Program-made: the position numbers and the translations under genes
Assembly (NCBI GenBank): GCA_030789695.1
Contig: CM061141.1
Span: 279,503,871-279,567,870 of the forward strand
Source: Scilla litardierei
Taxonomy: Eukaryota > Streptophyta > Magnoliopsida > Asparagales > Asparagaceae
Length of the DNA stretch: 64,000 bases
Reading direction: 5' to 3'
In this document: positions 41,201 to 53,920 of the stretch, piece after piece
How the letters are laid out: each line of letters opens with the position of its first letter
How positions within the stretch are numbered: position 1 is the stretch's first letter
Notes under the pieces: model-generated
What the model was told of the DNA's origin: nothing
Databases searched by the model: none
What the model saw: only the letters and a program-made list of their open reading frames with translations

Positions 41201-41687
41201 TGCGCAGGACCGTTTCAAGCATTGGGCAGATGCTAAACGGAGGCCTTTGGAGTTTAAGCCGGGCGATCATGTATTCCTGAAGATTTCTCCGAACCGCGGA
41301 GTTATTCGATTTGGGAAGAGAGGCAAGCTGAGTCCGAGGTTCATTGGACCGTTCGATGTTCTGGAGAGAGTTGGAGCCGTGGCTTATCGCTTGGCGTTGC
41401 CACCGTCGCTTGTGGGATTTCACGACGTATTTCACGTATCTCAGTTACGTCGATACATTAGTGATCCCTCCCACGCTGTGGATTTCTCGGAGATTACGGT
41501 TCGTCCAGATCTGTCTTATGATCAGCAGCCCGTTGAGATTCTGGATCGTCGACAGAAGCAGCTGAGGAATAAGACCGTCGACTTGGTTCGAGTGCAATGG
41601 CGTCACGGTTCCCCTGGTGAGTCTACCTGGGAGCGTGAAGATGAAATGAGAGAGCGTTTCCCGCACCTTTTCTCGAGCAGTGCTTGA
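38291..41687 (+). pseudogene. Pol of Tekay element C: protease to chromodomain (two nonsense changes)
   Basis: Protease FDSGAS (about 38330), [15 protein letters not shown] and FIDDIL (about 39290), RNase [11 protein letters not shown] and [14 protein letters not shown] at 39964-39966 (Arg codon) and a TAG at 40243-40245 (Gln codon) break the frame. The integrase finger ([12 protein letters not shown] ... CQQVKAEHQ) and DDE core ([32 protein letters not shown]) are split by a 71-bp intron (40711-40781). The C-terminal chromodomain-like module ([16 protein letters not shown] ... [12 protein letters not shown], about 41525-41670) is typical of Tekay. The protein is close to that of B. Confidence 0.92.
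40711..40781 (+). other. Integrase intron of element C (71 bp, phase 0)
   Basis: ATGGAG, GTAAATTC ... CGTGCAG, GAGATCGTA. The intron has an in-frame TAG (40753-40755) and a T-rich body. Removal restores the integrase core frame. It matches the intron of B in place and phase. At 71 bp it is near the lower size limit for plant introns. Confidence 0.72.
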
Positions 41688-41716
41688 TGTTGATTCTGAG
41701 GGCGGAATCATTTCTA

Positions 41717-41728
41717 AGGTGGGGAGGA
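41717..41728 (+). promoter_or_regulatory. Polypurine tract of Tekay element C
   Basis: AAGGTGGGGAGGA-type tract directly before the 3' LTR start TGTAATGG. Confidence 0.8.
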
Positions 41729-44467
41729 TGTAATGGTACATTTTCGTGGTACTTTGTTCGTGCACGTGCTTTTGGCCGTGCACGTGTTTATTTTAGATTT
41801 TATTTGATTGTGAACACCTCTGTGTGATATGCCGTTGTGAACGTCTCTGAGAGTATTAAATAGTGGCACTATCTTGGAACGACACTTCTCGAGTCATTTT
41901 TCCACAATTTAAACTTACTCGATGAGACGTGACGATTCTCGCTCTTGACGGGAGACGTTTCTATTTTTAGTTTCGTCGTCCGACGTCGAATTTGAGATCC
42001 GTCTTCTTAGTTAGCTCACATTCGTCATCATGATCACCCCGATATTTATTTTATAATTTTTGGAGTTTATTTGACCACTTTTATATTTTTAACAAGTTTT
42101 ATATTATTTTTAATAATTAATTTATAAATTATTTTCGGCCAATTAAAATTTATTTGAGTTATAAACGTTTTAAAGAATTTTTGAGCCAATTTCCAGCTCA
42201 TTTGGACCAAGTCAAATCCTTGGATGAGTTGGAGAAGTTGAATTTCAAATTTTAAATTATTTTAAACTTCTAATCCTATTAGATTTAGCCCTAGACCAAG
42301 TCAACCCATCTATACTATATAAGCAACCCCTAGAAAGACCTATTTTCGCAAGAAATTAGCCCTAGCCTCTTCCAAAACCCAAATTGGACGTTGCGACGAT
42401 TCGTCGCAACGTTGCGACGTTCAGCCCCCGCACTGACCGAGAAAACCAAGCAATTTCCCCCGCTCCGACCGCTAGCCGCCCCCGCATCCATCGCCGCTCG
42501 CATCGCAGCACATCGCCCGCTCCGTTCCCTCGGTCTGACCGAGGGCTTGGCCCGCACCCCGCTCGCATCCGCACCGCATCCGCTCCGCACAGCGCTCCGC
42601 ATCGACCCCCGCCTTGTCGCCCCGCTCCGCACAGCGCCTGACCGACCCGTATCTCCGCACCGACAGACGATTGCAACGCTGCAACGTTGCAACGTCGCAG
42701 CCCTCGCATCCAAGCGCACGACCGACCCTCCCTACCGATCTGACCGAAGGAGGCCCCCGCACCCGCGCTGCTGCACACCCCCAAGCGCCGCACAGCCCCG
42801 TTCCCCCGCAGCGACCGAAGGATCTCCCCGCACCGAGGCTGTACGACCGAGAGTCATTTGTCGCAACCCCGCATCTGTCGCACCACTTGCCTCCGTGGGC
42901 CCCCCAAGTTGTCCAGAGGTATTGTGGGTCCCCCAAAGGTCCCTATGACTACTGTGGGCCCCACCTAGGTGCGTTCTCTTTGACGACTTGCCGCGTACGA
43001 CGTCGTCGCACGTCGTAGCCCGTCGTCGCACGTGCTAGCTTTGGAATCTGGAATCGTCGCCCGGGTTGATTGCTCTGAAATTACCAGCGAGGAATCTAAT
43101 TGGAATCTGGACTTGGAGCGCGATCTTTTATTCCAACCCCGGGTGTCGCTACCCGACGCCGGTGTAGCTTTCGCGTCGTGTTGAGGTAACGCTTTGCACC
43201 CCTAGGACCCCCAACCCAATTGCATGCTAATCAAGACTAAAAATCAGTATTTTAAAGTATTTTAAATGTTTTAGAATTCACTAATCAAGATTAATAAAAC
43301 GGATGTAGGCCGGTGGACTTGTGCACGTAGGAATCGTGACTTTGGACTCGTTGGACGGTGTTTCTCTGACGTGATAATTTCAGGCAAGTGAAACTTGCCA
43401 AATCTTGCTTAGGGCCATGTTTTTAGGCCACTTCCTTGTTTTTAGCGTAAAAGAGACTAGTCAGTGAAATGATAGCTGGCTAGACGCCTACTTGATCTAG
43501 TTTGACAACGAAACTAGATATGTCACCTAATTGATCTAGCTTGACAATGAAGCTAGATCCAACCCCTTAAACTTGTTGTTCATGCATACTAAACTGTCAC
43601 GTTTACTTTCCTTACATGTACGCTTTACTACTTGCCATGTCATGTCATCCATGCATTAAATGTCGCATTCGTAGCACACGCTACAATACTTGTACTCGTA
43701 CTACTTGTCCGGCTAGGTGCACCCCTACGCCATACTTGTTTAAAACACTTCCTGGCTCGTGGTCCAGAAGCGGGCCTCATGTGTTGGCTGAAAACCAATG
43801 CCCGATACACGTGGAGGGGTAGGGATAAACGGTCACTTGAGCTTAGGAGTTGGCCCGTGCAGCCACTCTAGCCAAAAGACGGAATCTCTGTGCACGAGGT
43901 GCTTACTTTACTTGTCTTGTACTTGTCTTGTGAATGACATGCCATGCTCGTACTTTACTTTGCTTTGCTTTACCTATTGCACTCATTACTTTAACTGCCA
44001 TGTCATTGCATCATGCTAGAACTGCTAGGTTGCTTTACTTTCACCTACTTTCAGTTTCCTTGCACAAGTCTTCCAGACTTGCTGACATGTGCCCCTTGCT
44101 CTTTTGGGTGTCACATGTTAGACCCTGAGCCAGAGACAGTCGCTGAGGACGAGGTGTTTGCTGACGCTGAGCCCGAGCCTACGTTCGTCGAGGAGTTCGA
44201 GGACACCAGAGATCAGTCTTAGAGACTGATTTTACTTGCTTTTGCTTTAGGTTGCTGTTAGTTGTCGGTGCTTGCACCATTTCCTTTTTTTCGTACTTTG
44301 TACCTTGTTGGCCATGCTGGGCCTCTTTTAGACTCTTTTATTTTAGCCTGGTGGCTTTTCTGCGATGTTGAGATTTATTATTATGGATATTCTGATATGT
44401 TTCTTTTGTCTCTTTTCGTTATTATTATCTTTGTTTCGTTTCACGTTGCAAGGACCTGCAGTTTAAA
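41729..44467 (+). repeat. 3' LTR of element C, first part
   Basis: 2739 bp up to the insertion of element D; the last 98 bp lie at 53548-53645. TTAAA (44463-44467) is the left target repeat of D. It includes TATATAAG (42316), the hairpin chain (about 43382-43559) and an acidic ORF. Confidence 0.93.
44115..44222 (+). CDS. Acidic 35-residue LTR ORF, 3' LTR of C
   Basis: Intact 36-codon frame, differing from the 5' LTR copy in two codons near the end (Gly to Arg, His to Gln). Confidence 0.55.
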   Translation: MLDPEPETVAEDEVFADAEPEPTFVEEFEDTRDQS

Positions 44468-47298
44468 TGTAACGACCACTTTTCGTCGTACGTTTTTCGT
44501 GCACGTGCTTTTGGCCGTGCACGTGTTTGTTTTAGACTTTGGTTGTTTGCGAACACTTTTGTGCGATATGCCGTTATGAACGTCTCTGAGAGTATTAAAT
44601 AGTGGCACAAATTTGGAACGACGTTTCTCGAGTCGTTTTTCCACAATTTAAACTTACTCGATGAGACGTGACGATTCTCACTCTTGACGGGAGACGTTTC
44701 TATTTTTAGTTTCGTCGTCCGACGTCGAATTTGAGATCCGTCTTCTTAGTTAGCTCACATTCGTCGCCACAATCACCACGATAATTATTTTATAATTTTT
44801 GGAGTTTATTTGATCACTTTTATAATTTTTACAAGTTTTATATTATTTTTAATAATTAATTTATAAAGTATTTTCGGCCAAATAAAATTTATTTGAGTTT
44901 TAAACGTTTTAAAGAATTTTTGAGCCAATTTTCAGCTCATTTGGACCAGGTCAAATCCTAGAATGGGTTGGAGAAGTTTAAATTCAAATTTCAAATCTTT
45001 TTGAACTTCTAATCCTATTAGATTTAGCCCTAGACCAAGTCAACCCATCTATACTATATAAGCAACCCCTAGCAAGTCCTATTTTCCAAAGAAATTAGCC
45101 CTAGCCTCTTCCAAACTCATTTTGGACGTTGCGACGAATCGTCGCAACGTTGCGACGTTCAGCACCCCGTACGACCGAAGAAAACCCCCGCATCCGCCCG
45201 CTCTGACCGGCCGCCTCGCCCGCATTCTCGCCGCTCCGCACCGCTGCAGCCAACCCCCGCCCGTTCCCCGCTTGACCGAGAGGAGCTCTCGGTCTGACCG
45301 AGGCCCTGCTCCGCACCGACCCCCGCACAGCGCTCCGCTTCGTTCCCCCGCTCCGCTCCGTGCCCGACCGAAGGAAACGCCCGCAGCGACCGACGTTGCA
45401 AGCGTTGCAACGTTGCAACGCTGTCCCGCCCGCATCCAAGCGCACGACCGAAGCTCTCCATCGACCAGACCGAGGAGAAACCCCGCACCCAAGCATCGCC
45501 CGCAGCCGCTGTGCACCCCAACGTCGCAGCCCCCGCATTTTGAGCGCACGACCGAGAAATTCTTCCGCATTGGCTGTGTCTGACCGACGGCCACTCGTCG
45601 CAACCCCGCATCCGTCGTACCACTTGCCTCCGTGGGCCCCCCAAGTTCTCCAGAGTTATTGTGGGTTCCCCAAAGGTCCCTAGGACTACTGTGGGCCCCA
45701 CCAAGGTGCTTTCTCTTCGAGGATTCGTCGCGTACGACGTCGTCGCACGTCGTAGCCCGTCGTCGCCCGTACGAGCTTTGGAATCTGGAATCGTCGCCCG
45801 GGTTGATTGCTCTGAAATTTCCAGCGAGGAAACTAATTGGAATCTAGACTTGGAGCGCGATCTTTTATTCCAACCCCCGGCGTCGCTACCCGACGCCGGT
45901 GTAGCTTTCGCGTCGTGTTGAGGTAACGTTTTGCACCCCTAGGACCCCCAACCCAATTGCATGCTAATAAAGACTAAAAATCAGTATTTTAAAGTATTTT
46001 TAAATGTTTTAGAAATCACTAATCAAGATTAATAAAACGGATGTAGGCCGGTGGACTTGTGCACGTAGGAATCGTGACCTTGGACTCGTTGGACGGTGTT
46101 TTCTTGACGTGATAATTGTAGGCAAGTGAAACTTGCCAACTCTTGTGTAGGGCCATGTTTTTAGGCCACTTACTTGCTTTTAAAGTAAAAGAGACTAGTC
46201 AGTGAAATGATAGCTGGCTAGACGCCTACTTGATCTAGTTTGACAACGAAACTAGATCCGTCACCTAAATGATCTAGCTTGACAACGAAGCTAGATCCAA
46301 CCATTAAAATTGTCATTCATGCATGCTAAACTGTCACGTTTACTTTTCTTACTTGTACGCTTTACTACTTGCCATGCCATGTCATCCATGCATTGATTGT
46401 TGCATCGTAGCACACGCTACAATACTTGTCCTTGTACTACTTGTCCGGCTAGGTGCACCCCTACGCCATACTTGTTTACACACTTCCTGGCTCGTGGTCC
46501 AGAAGCGAGCATTCCAAGTTCGGGGGTAATGCCCTGGCTCGATACACGTGGAGGGGTAGGGATAAACGTTCGCTTGAGCTTAGGAGTTGGCCCGCGCAGC
46601 CACTCTAGCCAAAAGGCGGAATCCCTGTGCACGAGGTGCTTTCTTTACTTGTCTTGTACTTGTCTTGTGAATGCCATGCCATGCTCGTACTGTACTTTAC
46701 TTTACTTTACCTGTTGCACTCATACTTTAAACTGCCATGTCATCGCATTCATACTAGAACTGCTAGGTTGCTCTTACTTGTACTTTCAGTTTCACTTGCA
46801 CAAGTCTTCCAGACTTGCTGACATGTGCCCCTTGCTCTTTTGGGTGTCACATGTTAGACCTGAGCCAGTGACCGTTGCTGAGTACGTGAGGTTTTGCTGA
46901 CGCTGAGTCTGAGTCCATGGCTGCCCAGGAGGATTTTGGTGGACCCGGTGACCATGCTTTGAGTTTTGTGGAGCTTTATGTTGTTTTAGGCCTTTTGTTA
47001 GTTGTTGGTGCGTAGCACCGTTGTTTTGTACTTTGTACTTTTGTTGGCCATGTTTGGGCCTTTAGTCTCCTTCCTTTTAGCCTGATGGCTTTTCTGCGAT
47101 GTTGGAAACTTATTTTATGGATATTCTGAGATGTTTCTTTTGTCTCATTTCATTATTATTATCTTTGTTTCGTTCGCGTTGCAAGGGCCTGCAGTTTTAA
47201 ATTTGATTGACGCTTATCGGACTTGCAGCTTTGCAGCTTCAAGTCTGAGCGGACCTTCTCACGCTTCGCCTCCATATTTTGGGAAGCGGGGCGTGACA
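44468..47298 (+). repeat. 5' LTR of element D
   Basis: Same layout as the C LTR: TATATAAG (45055), GC-rich palindromic block (45120-45780), hairpin chain (46121-46297). The acidic ORF is destroyed here: a base is missing after ATGTTAGAC (46851), giving an early stop. Confidence 0.95.
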
Positions 47299-50200
47299 GG
47301 TTTTGTTGGTGGCCCATGCAGGTCCAATCTTGCAATTGCGAATTAACGGAACAATGATAATAACGGAATGTCCATTAAATAAATTGCAACATCCGAGTCA
47401 TAAGCCCTGAGTTTAGTTGTTTTCTTAGGACACTAGGTGATAAGAAGGCTTAGTTAGACGTCTGTGCTTGCTAGTTAGAGGCCCTGACTGTAGTTAAACC
47501 CCCCTTCTAGCAATTGATTCAATCGTCGTAGGAGTCACCCTAGCGGTCCTTGTTTACCCCTAACCATATTAGACTTCTAGAACCTCCTTTAGACGTTCGC
47601 TTTTGGGCTCATCGATTTCGGACCAAGTTGAACGCATTTCTTTACCGTCTAACCTTTAGAAGTCTTAGCGCCTAGTTCCTAATCTTTAGTTGGTCGACCG
47701 TAGGTCTTTCCGTAGACCTTCCTGATTCATAACCTAGGCATATGAATGTTTTGATCACCTGACCAATTTCCTTGCCTCGATTCACGAGATCGCCCCATGA
47801 CGATCGTCGTCAATTTTCAAACCTTTTCGTTACAATCTTGGATCTTCCAAAAGTATCTTTCGATTTCCTCTTTCCCTAGGTTTAAATTTGTTCAAAATCT
47901 TAATATACTTATACTTCATACTTCTTCATTGATTTAATTTTTTTTAAAAACGTTTGTCGGAATTTTGAACTCTAGCTTATAATATTTTTCCCAGCCTATG
48001 TTTTCGTACTCATGTCGTCTTTTCATATATTAATTTTATTCTGAACCGTACTTTTATTTTGCTCAGCTCGATTTATAATTTTCTCTCTTATTTATGCCAT
48101 TTGAATAATACTTCGTGTTTACATTTAATATACTTTTCAAGTCACATGGAATTTCGGATTTCCGCAAGTTGGTTTTTGCTCGTCGTTCTCACTATTTCAG
48201 ATTTTTGCAGAATTACTATTTTCATAACCTCTTCCTGCTTTAGACCCTCCCTGATTTGATTTTAAAGATTTGCTATTCGATCTTGAAAATTCTTATGCTA
48301 AGTTACTACTATTTCCTTTCCGCTCACCATACACGTTTTAGAAAAAAATCTCTAAACCAAATTGAATTTCAACTATTTTTATAACCGTGCCAGACTTGTT
48401 GTGCTCGTGTATTAAGAACCTTGTGTAAATCAGTTTTACATTTTTGGCAAACCTTGGTTTTCTAAAAAGTAGTTTCAAATTGATTATCTTCAATTTTCCA
48501 TAGCCCAAAGTTTTGAAAGCATTTAACCTGATTTTAAATTCTTCTGTTGCTTGATTCCATTCTTTGACTTTCAAAAACTTTTAGCAACATTTTATTAAAT
48601 TACTGACTGATAGAATTTTCTAAACCATGTCCTTAATATTCGCGTAAATGATTTTACTTCCTTTCAAAATGATTTTTAGAAACAATAGACCATTTTTTCT
48701 TATTAAGAATGTTCGACTCAAATTTACTTTGAACAACTTGTTTTATCGATTCCGAAATATTTCTTTTCAGACGAGGATTCTGATTTTGAAGAAAAACAGT
48801 TTTCAGATTTCACGTATTCTAGCTTGTGCTACTTACCCTATCTTCTTTTTATATCCTATATAAGCATCACTATATCCTTTTCCTTCAACCTAAACATCAC
48901 CATTGAGCCAATGTTCGTCCAACCAAGCTGTCTCCTTGCATTCGCCCTATCTGAACACGTGCTTATCGATCCTTCCCTCGTCACGCTTTCGACCTCCCTC
49001 TATTGCTTAGGTATTAGTGTCGTCAATGTCTATGTCCACCCTAAGTTTTTAGTAGGCCCTTGGACCCTGTGAGGTGTCGTAGTGCACATACCTAAGTTGG
49101 GTACGTGAGCTTGAATGAGAATTCCCATAGTATATTGGTGCTTGCCTATTGTGTGGTATATATATATATATATACTCGGAGTTATTCGTGATAGTATGAA
49201 GTTGTTGTGTGTTAGTAATTATAGATTTTTGTGTGGATAGCTATACTATACTAGGGATGCCGGTGTATATAAGAGCTAGCGTTGAAATATCTAATGGAAT
49301 GTATGTAATTAGAGATACTTATAATGGTTGAAATAAAATGATTGGTAAAGCTAGGTATATGCTAGGTGTGATGATAATGTGTGAACTTATAGATAAGTAA
49401 GTATGCCTATTGAGTGATCTATATATTATTACGTGTGAGTATGTGCTCGTAGGTAGATATATATAGTGTTTAGACGTAAGTAGTTATGTTTTGTTGCCTG
49501 AGTATATATGTGATATACATATAGTATTAGGGTTATAATTTTGATTGGTATTGTTGCTTTTACGGGATGTTGCATGCGTGCATACCGTGAGGTATACACG
49601 ACTATTGCACATCTTAATTATGTACGTGTGGATGTGTTAGAATACTAATTATAGGTAGTAGGCTATGGTGTGAATATATATGTTACATGTGTGAGACTAT
49701 ACGATGAATACGTATGCATGTATTAAGGAGCGTATTATAATTATACGTATGTTGATGTCTATATTATTATTATTATGGTATATAGAATGATTGAACTACG
49801 TGAGTATTGCCTGACTAAATATTAAGTGTGATTGATTTATGGAATGTATATGGTTGTATGGTAGACGTATAAATATTGGAATGGTATTGGTATAAGTATG
49901 AATGCCGTGTTACGTATATAGAATATCCTGATATGTGTATTGAGTCTCACTCAAGCTTGAGTGAGTATACTCTAAGTATATTGAATGTATGATTGAAGTT
50001 TGAATATAGAAATGCTTGATGTATGTATGGTGATAGAAGTGTTTGTGCCTGGTTGTGCTACGCACATGATTGTGGGTCGCTACGCCAGTATATAGTTATA
50101 AGTATTGGTGACTATGGTATATGTGGCGTGTCGTAAATATAGTTATAGGACCGAATGTGATGTGAATATACGTGAAATTATTGCATGCATTTGTATGACT

Positions 50201-50711
50201 ATATATTGTGAAATTATGGTAGTGATGAATGTATATTAGATATGGTGAACTTGATTTAATAATGGTATGGTGTGACTATATGTGTTGAGATGCTTGGTAT
50301 TGGATGAATATTAGAGGGAAGTATACCCTTGATGGTTGTGCATAGGTAGCTACATATAGGTAGAGCGATGATTGTAATGGCTAAGCGTGAAACTATCATT
50401 ATATAAGTATCTGAAATATTGTTTTGTGATTAGGTAGGTAGTAGCTATATAAGGGATGCATGCTTATATATATGATTGAAATACGTGTATGAGTCTGACT
50501 GACTATAATAGGTATAAGTGTATACGTACGTGAATGTATATATATATATACGTGTTGGTAGTAATAATGTTTGACTACCTAGTGCATATATGAGCACTTG
50601 TAATGACTATACTTGGTTTGAAATATAATGTGACTTGATTTGGGGAAGTTACTAGAGCGACTAGCTATATTAGAAAGTCCGAGGACGGACTTTATTCTAA
50701 GGTGTGGAGGA
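47299..50711 (+). other. Non-coding internal region of element D
   Basis: No believable ORF. It begins with the candidate primer site TGGTGGCCCATGCAGGTCC (47307-47325). A mixed region to about 47800 follows, then a T-rich stretch (47800-48900), then a TA/TG-rich stretch (49100-50620) with (TA)n near 49150 and 50540. It ends in a purine tract GGTGTGGAGGA before the 3' LTR. The origin of the filler is not recognisable. Confidence 0.75.
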
Positions 50712-53542
50712 TGTAACGACCACTTTTCGTCGTACGTTTTTCGTGCACGTGCTTTTGGCCGTGCACGTGTTTGTTTTAGACTTTGGTTGTTTGCGAACAC
50801 TTTTGTGCGATATGCCGTTATGAACGTCTCTGAGAGTATTAAATAGTGGCACAAATTTGGAACGACGTTTCTCGAGTCGTTTTTCCACAATTTAAACTTA
50901 CTCGATGAGACGTGACGATTCTCACTCTTGACGGGAGACGTTTCTATTTTTAGTTTCGTCGTCCGACGTCGAATTTGAGATCCGTCTTCTTAGTTAGCTC
51001 ACATTCGTCGCCACAATCACCACGATAATTATTTTATAATTTTTGGAGTTTATTTGATCACTTTTATAATTTTTACAAGTTTTATATTATTTTTAATAAT
51101 TAATTTATAAAGTATTTTCGGCCAAATAAAATTTATTTGAGTTTTAAACGTTTTAAAGAATTTTTGAGCCAATTTTCAGCTCATTTGGACCAGGTCAAAT
51201 CCTAGAATGGGTTGGAGAAGTTTAAATTCAAATTTCAAATCTTTTTGAACTTCTAATCCTATTAGATTTAGCCCTAGACCAAGTCAACCCATCTATACTA
51301 TATAAGCAACCCCTAGCAAGTCCTATTTTCCAAAGAAATTAGCCCTAGCCTCTTCCAAACTCATTTTGGACGTTGCGACGAATCGTCGCAACGTTGCGAC
51401 GTTCAGCACCCCGTACGACCGAAGAAAACCCCCGCATCCGCCCGCTCTGACCGGCCGCCTCGCCCGCATTCTCGCCGCTCCGCACCGCTGCAGCCAACCC
51501 CCGCCCGTTCCCCGCTTGACCGAGAGGAGCTCTCGGTCTGACCGAGGCCCTGCTCCGCACCGACCCCCGCACAGCGCTCCGCTTCGTTCCCCCGCTCCGC
51601 TCCGTGCCCGACCGAAGGAAACGCCCGCAGCGACCGACGTTGCAAGCGTTGCAACGTTGCAACGCTGTCCCGCCCGCATCCAAGCGCACGACCGAAGCTC
51701 TCCATCGACCAGACCGAGGAGAAACCCCACACCCAAGCATCGCCCGCAGCCGCTGTGCACCCCAACGTCGCAGCCCCCGCATTTTGAGCGCACGACCGAG
51801 AAATTCTTCCGCATTGGCTGTGTCTGACCGACGGCCACTCGTCGCAACCCCGCATCCGTCGCACCACTTGCCTCCGTGGGCCCCCCAAGTTCTCCAGAGT
51901 TATTATGGGTTCCCCAAAGGTCCCTAGGACTACTGTGGGCCCCACCAAGGTGCTTTCTCTTCGAGGATTCGTCGCGTACGACGTCGTCGCACGTCGTAGC
52001 CCGTCGTCGCACGTACGAGCTTTGGAATCTGGAATCGTCGCCCGGGTTGATTGCTCTGAAATTTCCAGCGAGGAAACTAATTGGAATCTGGACTTGGAGC
52101 GCGATCTTTTATTCCAACCCCCGGCGTCGCTACCCGACGCCGGTGTAGCTTTCGCGTCGTGTTGAGGTAACGTTTTGCACCCCTAGGACCCCCAACCCAA
52201 TTGCATGCTAATAAAGACTAAAAATCAGTATTTTAAAGTATTTTTAAATGTTTTAGAAATCACTAATCAAGATTAATAAAACGGATGTAGGCCGGTGGAC
52301 TTGTGCACGTAGGAATCGTGACCTTGGACTCGTTGGACGGTGTTTTCTTGACGTGATAATTGCAGGCAAGTGAAACTTGCCAACTCTTGTGTAGGGCCAT
52401 GTTTTTAGGCCACTTACTTGCTTTTAGCGTAAAAGAGACTAGTCAGTGAAATGATAGCTGGCTAGACGCCTACTTGATCTAGTTTGACAACGAAACTAGA
52501 TCCGTCACCTAAATGATCTAGCTTGACAACGAAGCTAGATCCAACCATTAAAATTGTCATTCATGCATGCTAAACTGTCACGTTTACTTTTCTTACTTGT
52601 ACGCTTTACTACTTGCCATGCCATGTCATCCATGCATTGATTGTTGCATCGTAGCACACGCTACAATACTTGTCCTTGTACTACTTGTCCGGCTAGGTGC
52701 ACCCCTACGCCATACTTGTTTACACACTTCCTGGCTCGTGGTCCAGAAGCGAGCATTCCAAGTTCGGGGGTAATGCCCTGGCTCGATACACGTGGAGGGG
52801 TAGGGATAAACGTTCGCTTGAGCTTAGGAGTTGGCCCGCGCAGCCACTCTAGCCAAAAGGCGGAATCCCTGTGCACGAGGTGCTTTCTTTACTTGTCTTG
52901 TACTTGTCTTGTGAATGCCATGCCATGCTCGTACTGTACTTTACTTTACTTTACCTGTTGCACTCATACTTTAAACTGACATGTCATCGCATTCATACTA
53001 GAACTGCTAGGTTGCTCTTACTTGTACTTTCAGTTTCACTTGCACAAGTCTTCCAGACTTGCTGACATGTGCCCCTTGCTCTTTTGGGTGTCACATGTTA
53101 GACCTGAGCCAGTGACCGTTGCTGAGTACGTGAGGTTTTGCTGACGCTGAGTCTGAGTCCATGGCTGCCCAGGAGGATTTTGGTGGACCCGGTGACCATG
53201 CTTTGAGTTTTGTGGAGCTTTATGTTGTTTTAGGCCTTTTGTTAGTTGTTGGTGCGTAGCACCGTTGTTTTGTACTTTGTACTTTTGTTGGCCATGTTTG
53301 GGCCTTTAGTCTCCTTCCTTTTAGCCTGATGGCTTTTCTGCGATGTTGGAAACTTATTTTATGGATATTCTGAGATGTTTCTTTTGTCTCATTTCATTAT
53401 TATTATCTTTGTTTCGTTCGCGTTGCAAGGGCCTGCAGTTTTAAATTTGATTGACGCTTATCGGACTTGCAGCTTTGCAGCTTCAAGTCTGAGCGGACCT
53501 TCTCACGCTTCGCCTCCATATTTTGGGAAGCGGGGCGTGACA
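50712..53542 (+). repeat. 3' LTR of element D
   Basis: 2831 bp, nearly identical to the 5' LTR. It has TATATAAG (51299) and the hairpin chain (about 52365-52541). The broken acidic ORF starts at 53095. Confidence 0.95.
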
Positions 53543-53645
53543 TTAAAAGTGATTGACGCTTATCGGACTTGCAGCTTTGTAGCTTCAAGTCTGAGCGGAC
53601 CTTCTCACGCTTCGCCTCCACGTTTTTGGGAAGCGGGGCGTGACA
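53543..53645 (+). repeat. 3' LTR of element C, last part
   Basis: After the TTAAA target repeat of D, the remaining 98 bp of the C LTR (AGTGATTGACGC ... GGGGCGTGACA) match 36839-36936 of the 5' LTR. Confidence 0.93.
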
Positions 53646-53920
53646 GTATATCTTTAGGAACCAGGAGCACAAGGATTTTTACCGTAGGCTCGATGCTCGG
53701 GGGCATCTATCTACTAAGTTCCCGCACACACAAACACTTGTCGATCTCGGTGTCTACACCGAGGTCGAATCTCTTTTCGCTAACTTAGGATGGTTGGCCT
53801 TTCTTAATGCATACGCCGTATCCTACCCGGCACTCACCCTCGAATTTCTCTCTACACTTGTTTGGGAGTCCGGGTCGATCATTAAATTTCGGGTGCGTAA
53901 CAGGAGTGTCACCACAAATC
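53646..53920 (+). repeat. 275-bp direct repeat flanking element C, right copy
   Basis: Starts at the first base after the C 3' LTR and continues without break into Athila2 ORF2. It keeps the open frame (TGG where the left copy has TAG). Confidence 0.95.

Larger units (their letters stand above)
44468..53542 (+). mobile_element. Element D: large non-coding retrotransposon derivative (LARD) with C-type LTRs
   Basis: Two LTRs of exactly 2831 bp flank a 3413-bp internal region without gag or pol. TTAAA is duplicated at both ends (44463-44467 and 53543-53547). The LTRs start TGTAACGACCAC, end GGGGCGTGACA and are clearly related to those of C. About ten differences between them by eye indicate the youngest insertion of the window. 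It keeps the candidate primer site and a purine tract, so it could be mobilised by the Gag-Pol of a C-like element. Confidence 0.93.
34107..53645 (+). mobile_element. Tekay-type element C, complete, interrupted by element D
   Basis: 5' LTR 34107-36936, gag 37085-38206, pol 38291-41687, 3' LTR 41729-44467 plus 53543-53645. It is a second Tekay family, related to A/B in proteins and in the LTR 3' end. The immediate 5-bp flanks differ (AAATC left, GTATA right); instead a 275-bp host repeat abuts both ends. By-eye LTR divergence is about 1.4%. Four nonsense changes make it defective. It lies in Athila2 ORF2. Confidence 0.93.

Noticed and set aside
49100..50620. TA/TG-rich stretch in D as a possible regulatory or replication region
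   Set aside because: It looks like low-complexity filler; short (TA)n runs are common and nothing else marks a function.
33832..53920. Mismatched 5-bp flanks of element C taken as evidence for recombination between two distant Athila2 copies
   Set aside because: The outer TTGAC duplication of Athila2 is intact, so both halves belong to one Athila2 insertion; only allelic exchange or a long duplication remains.
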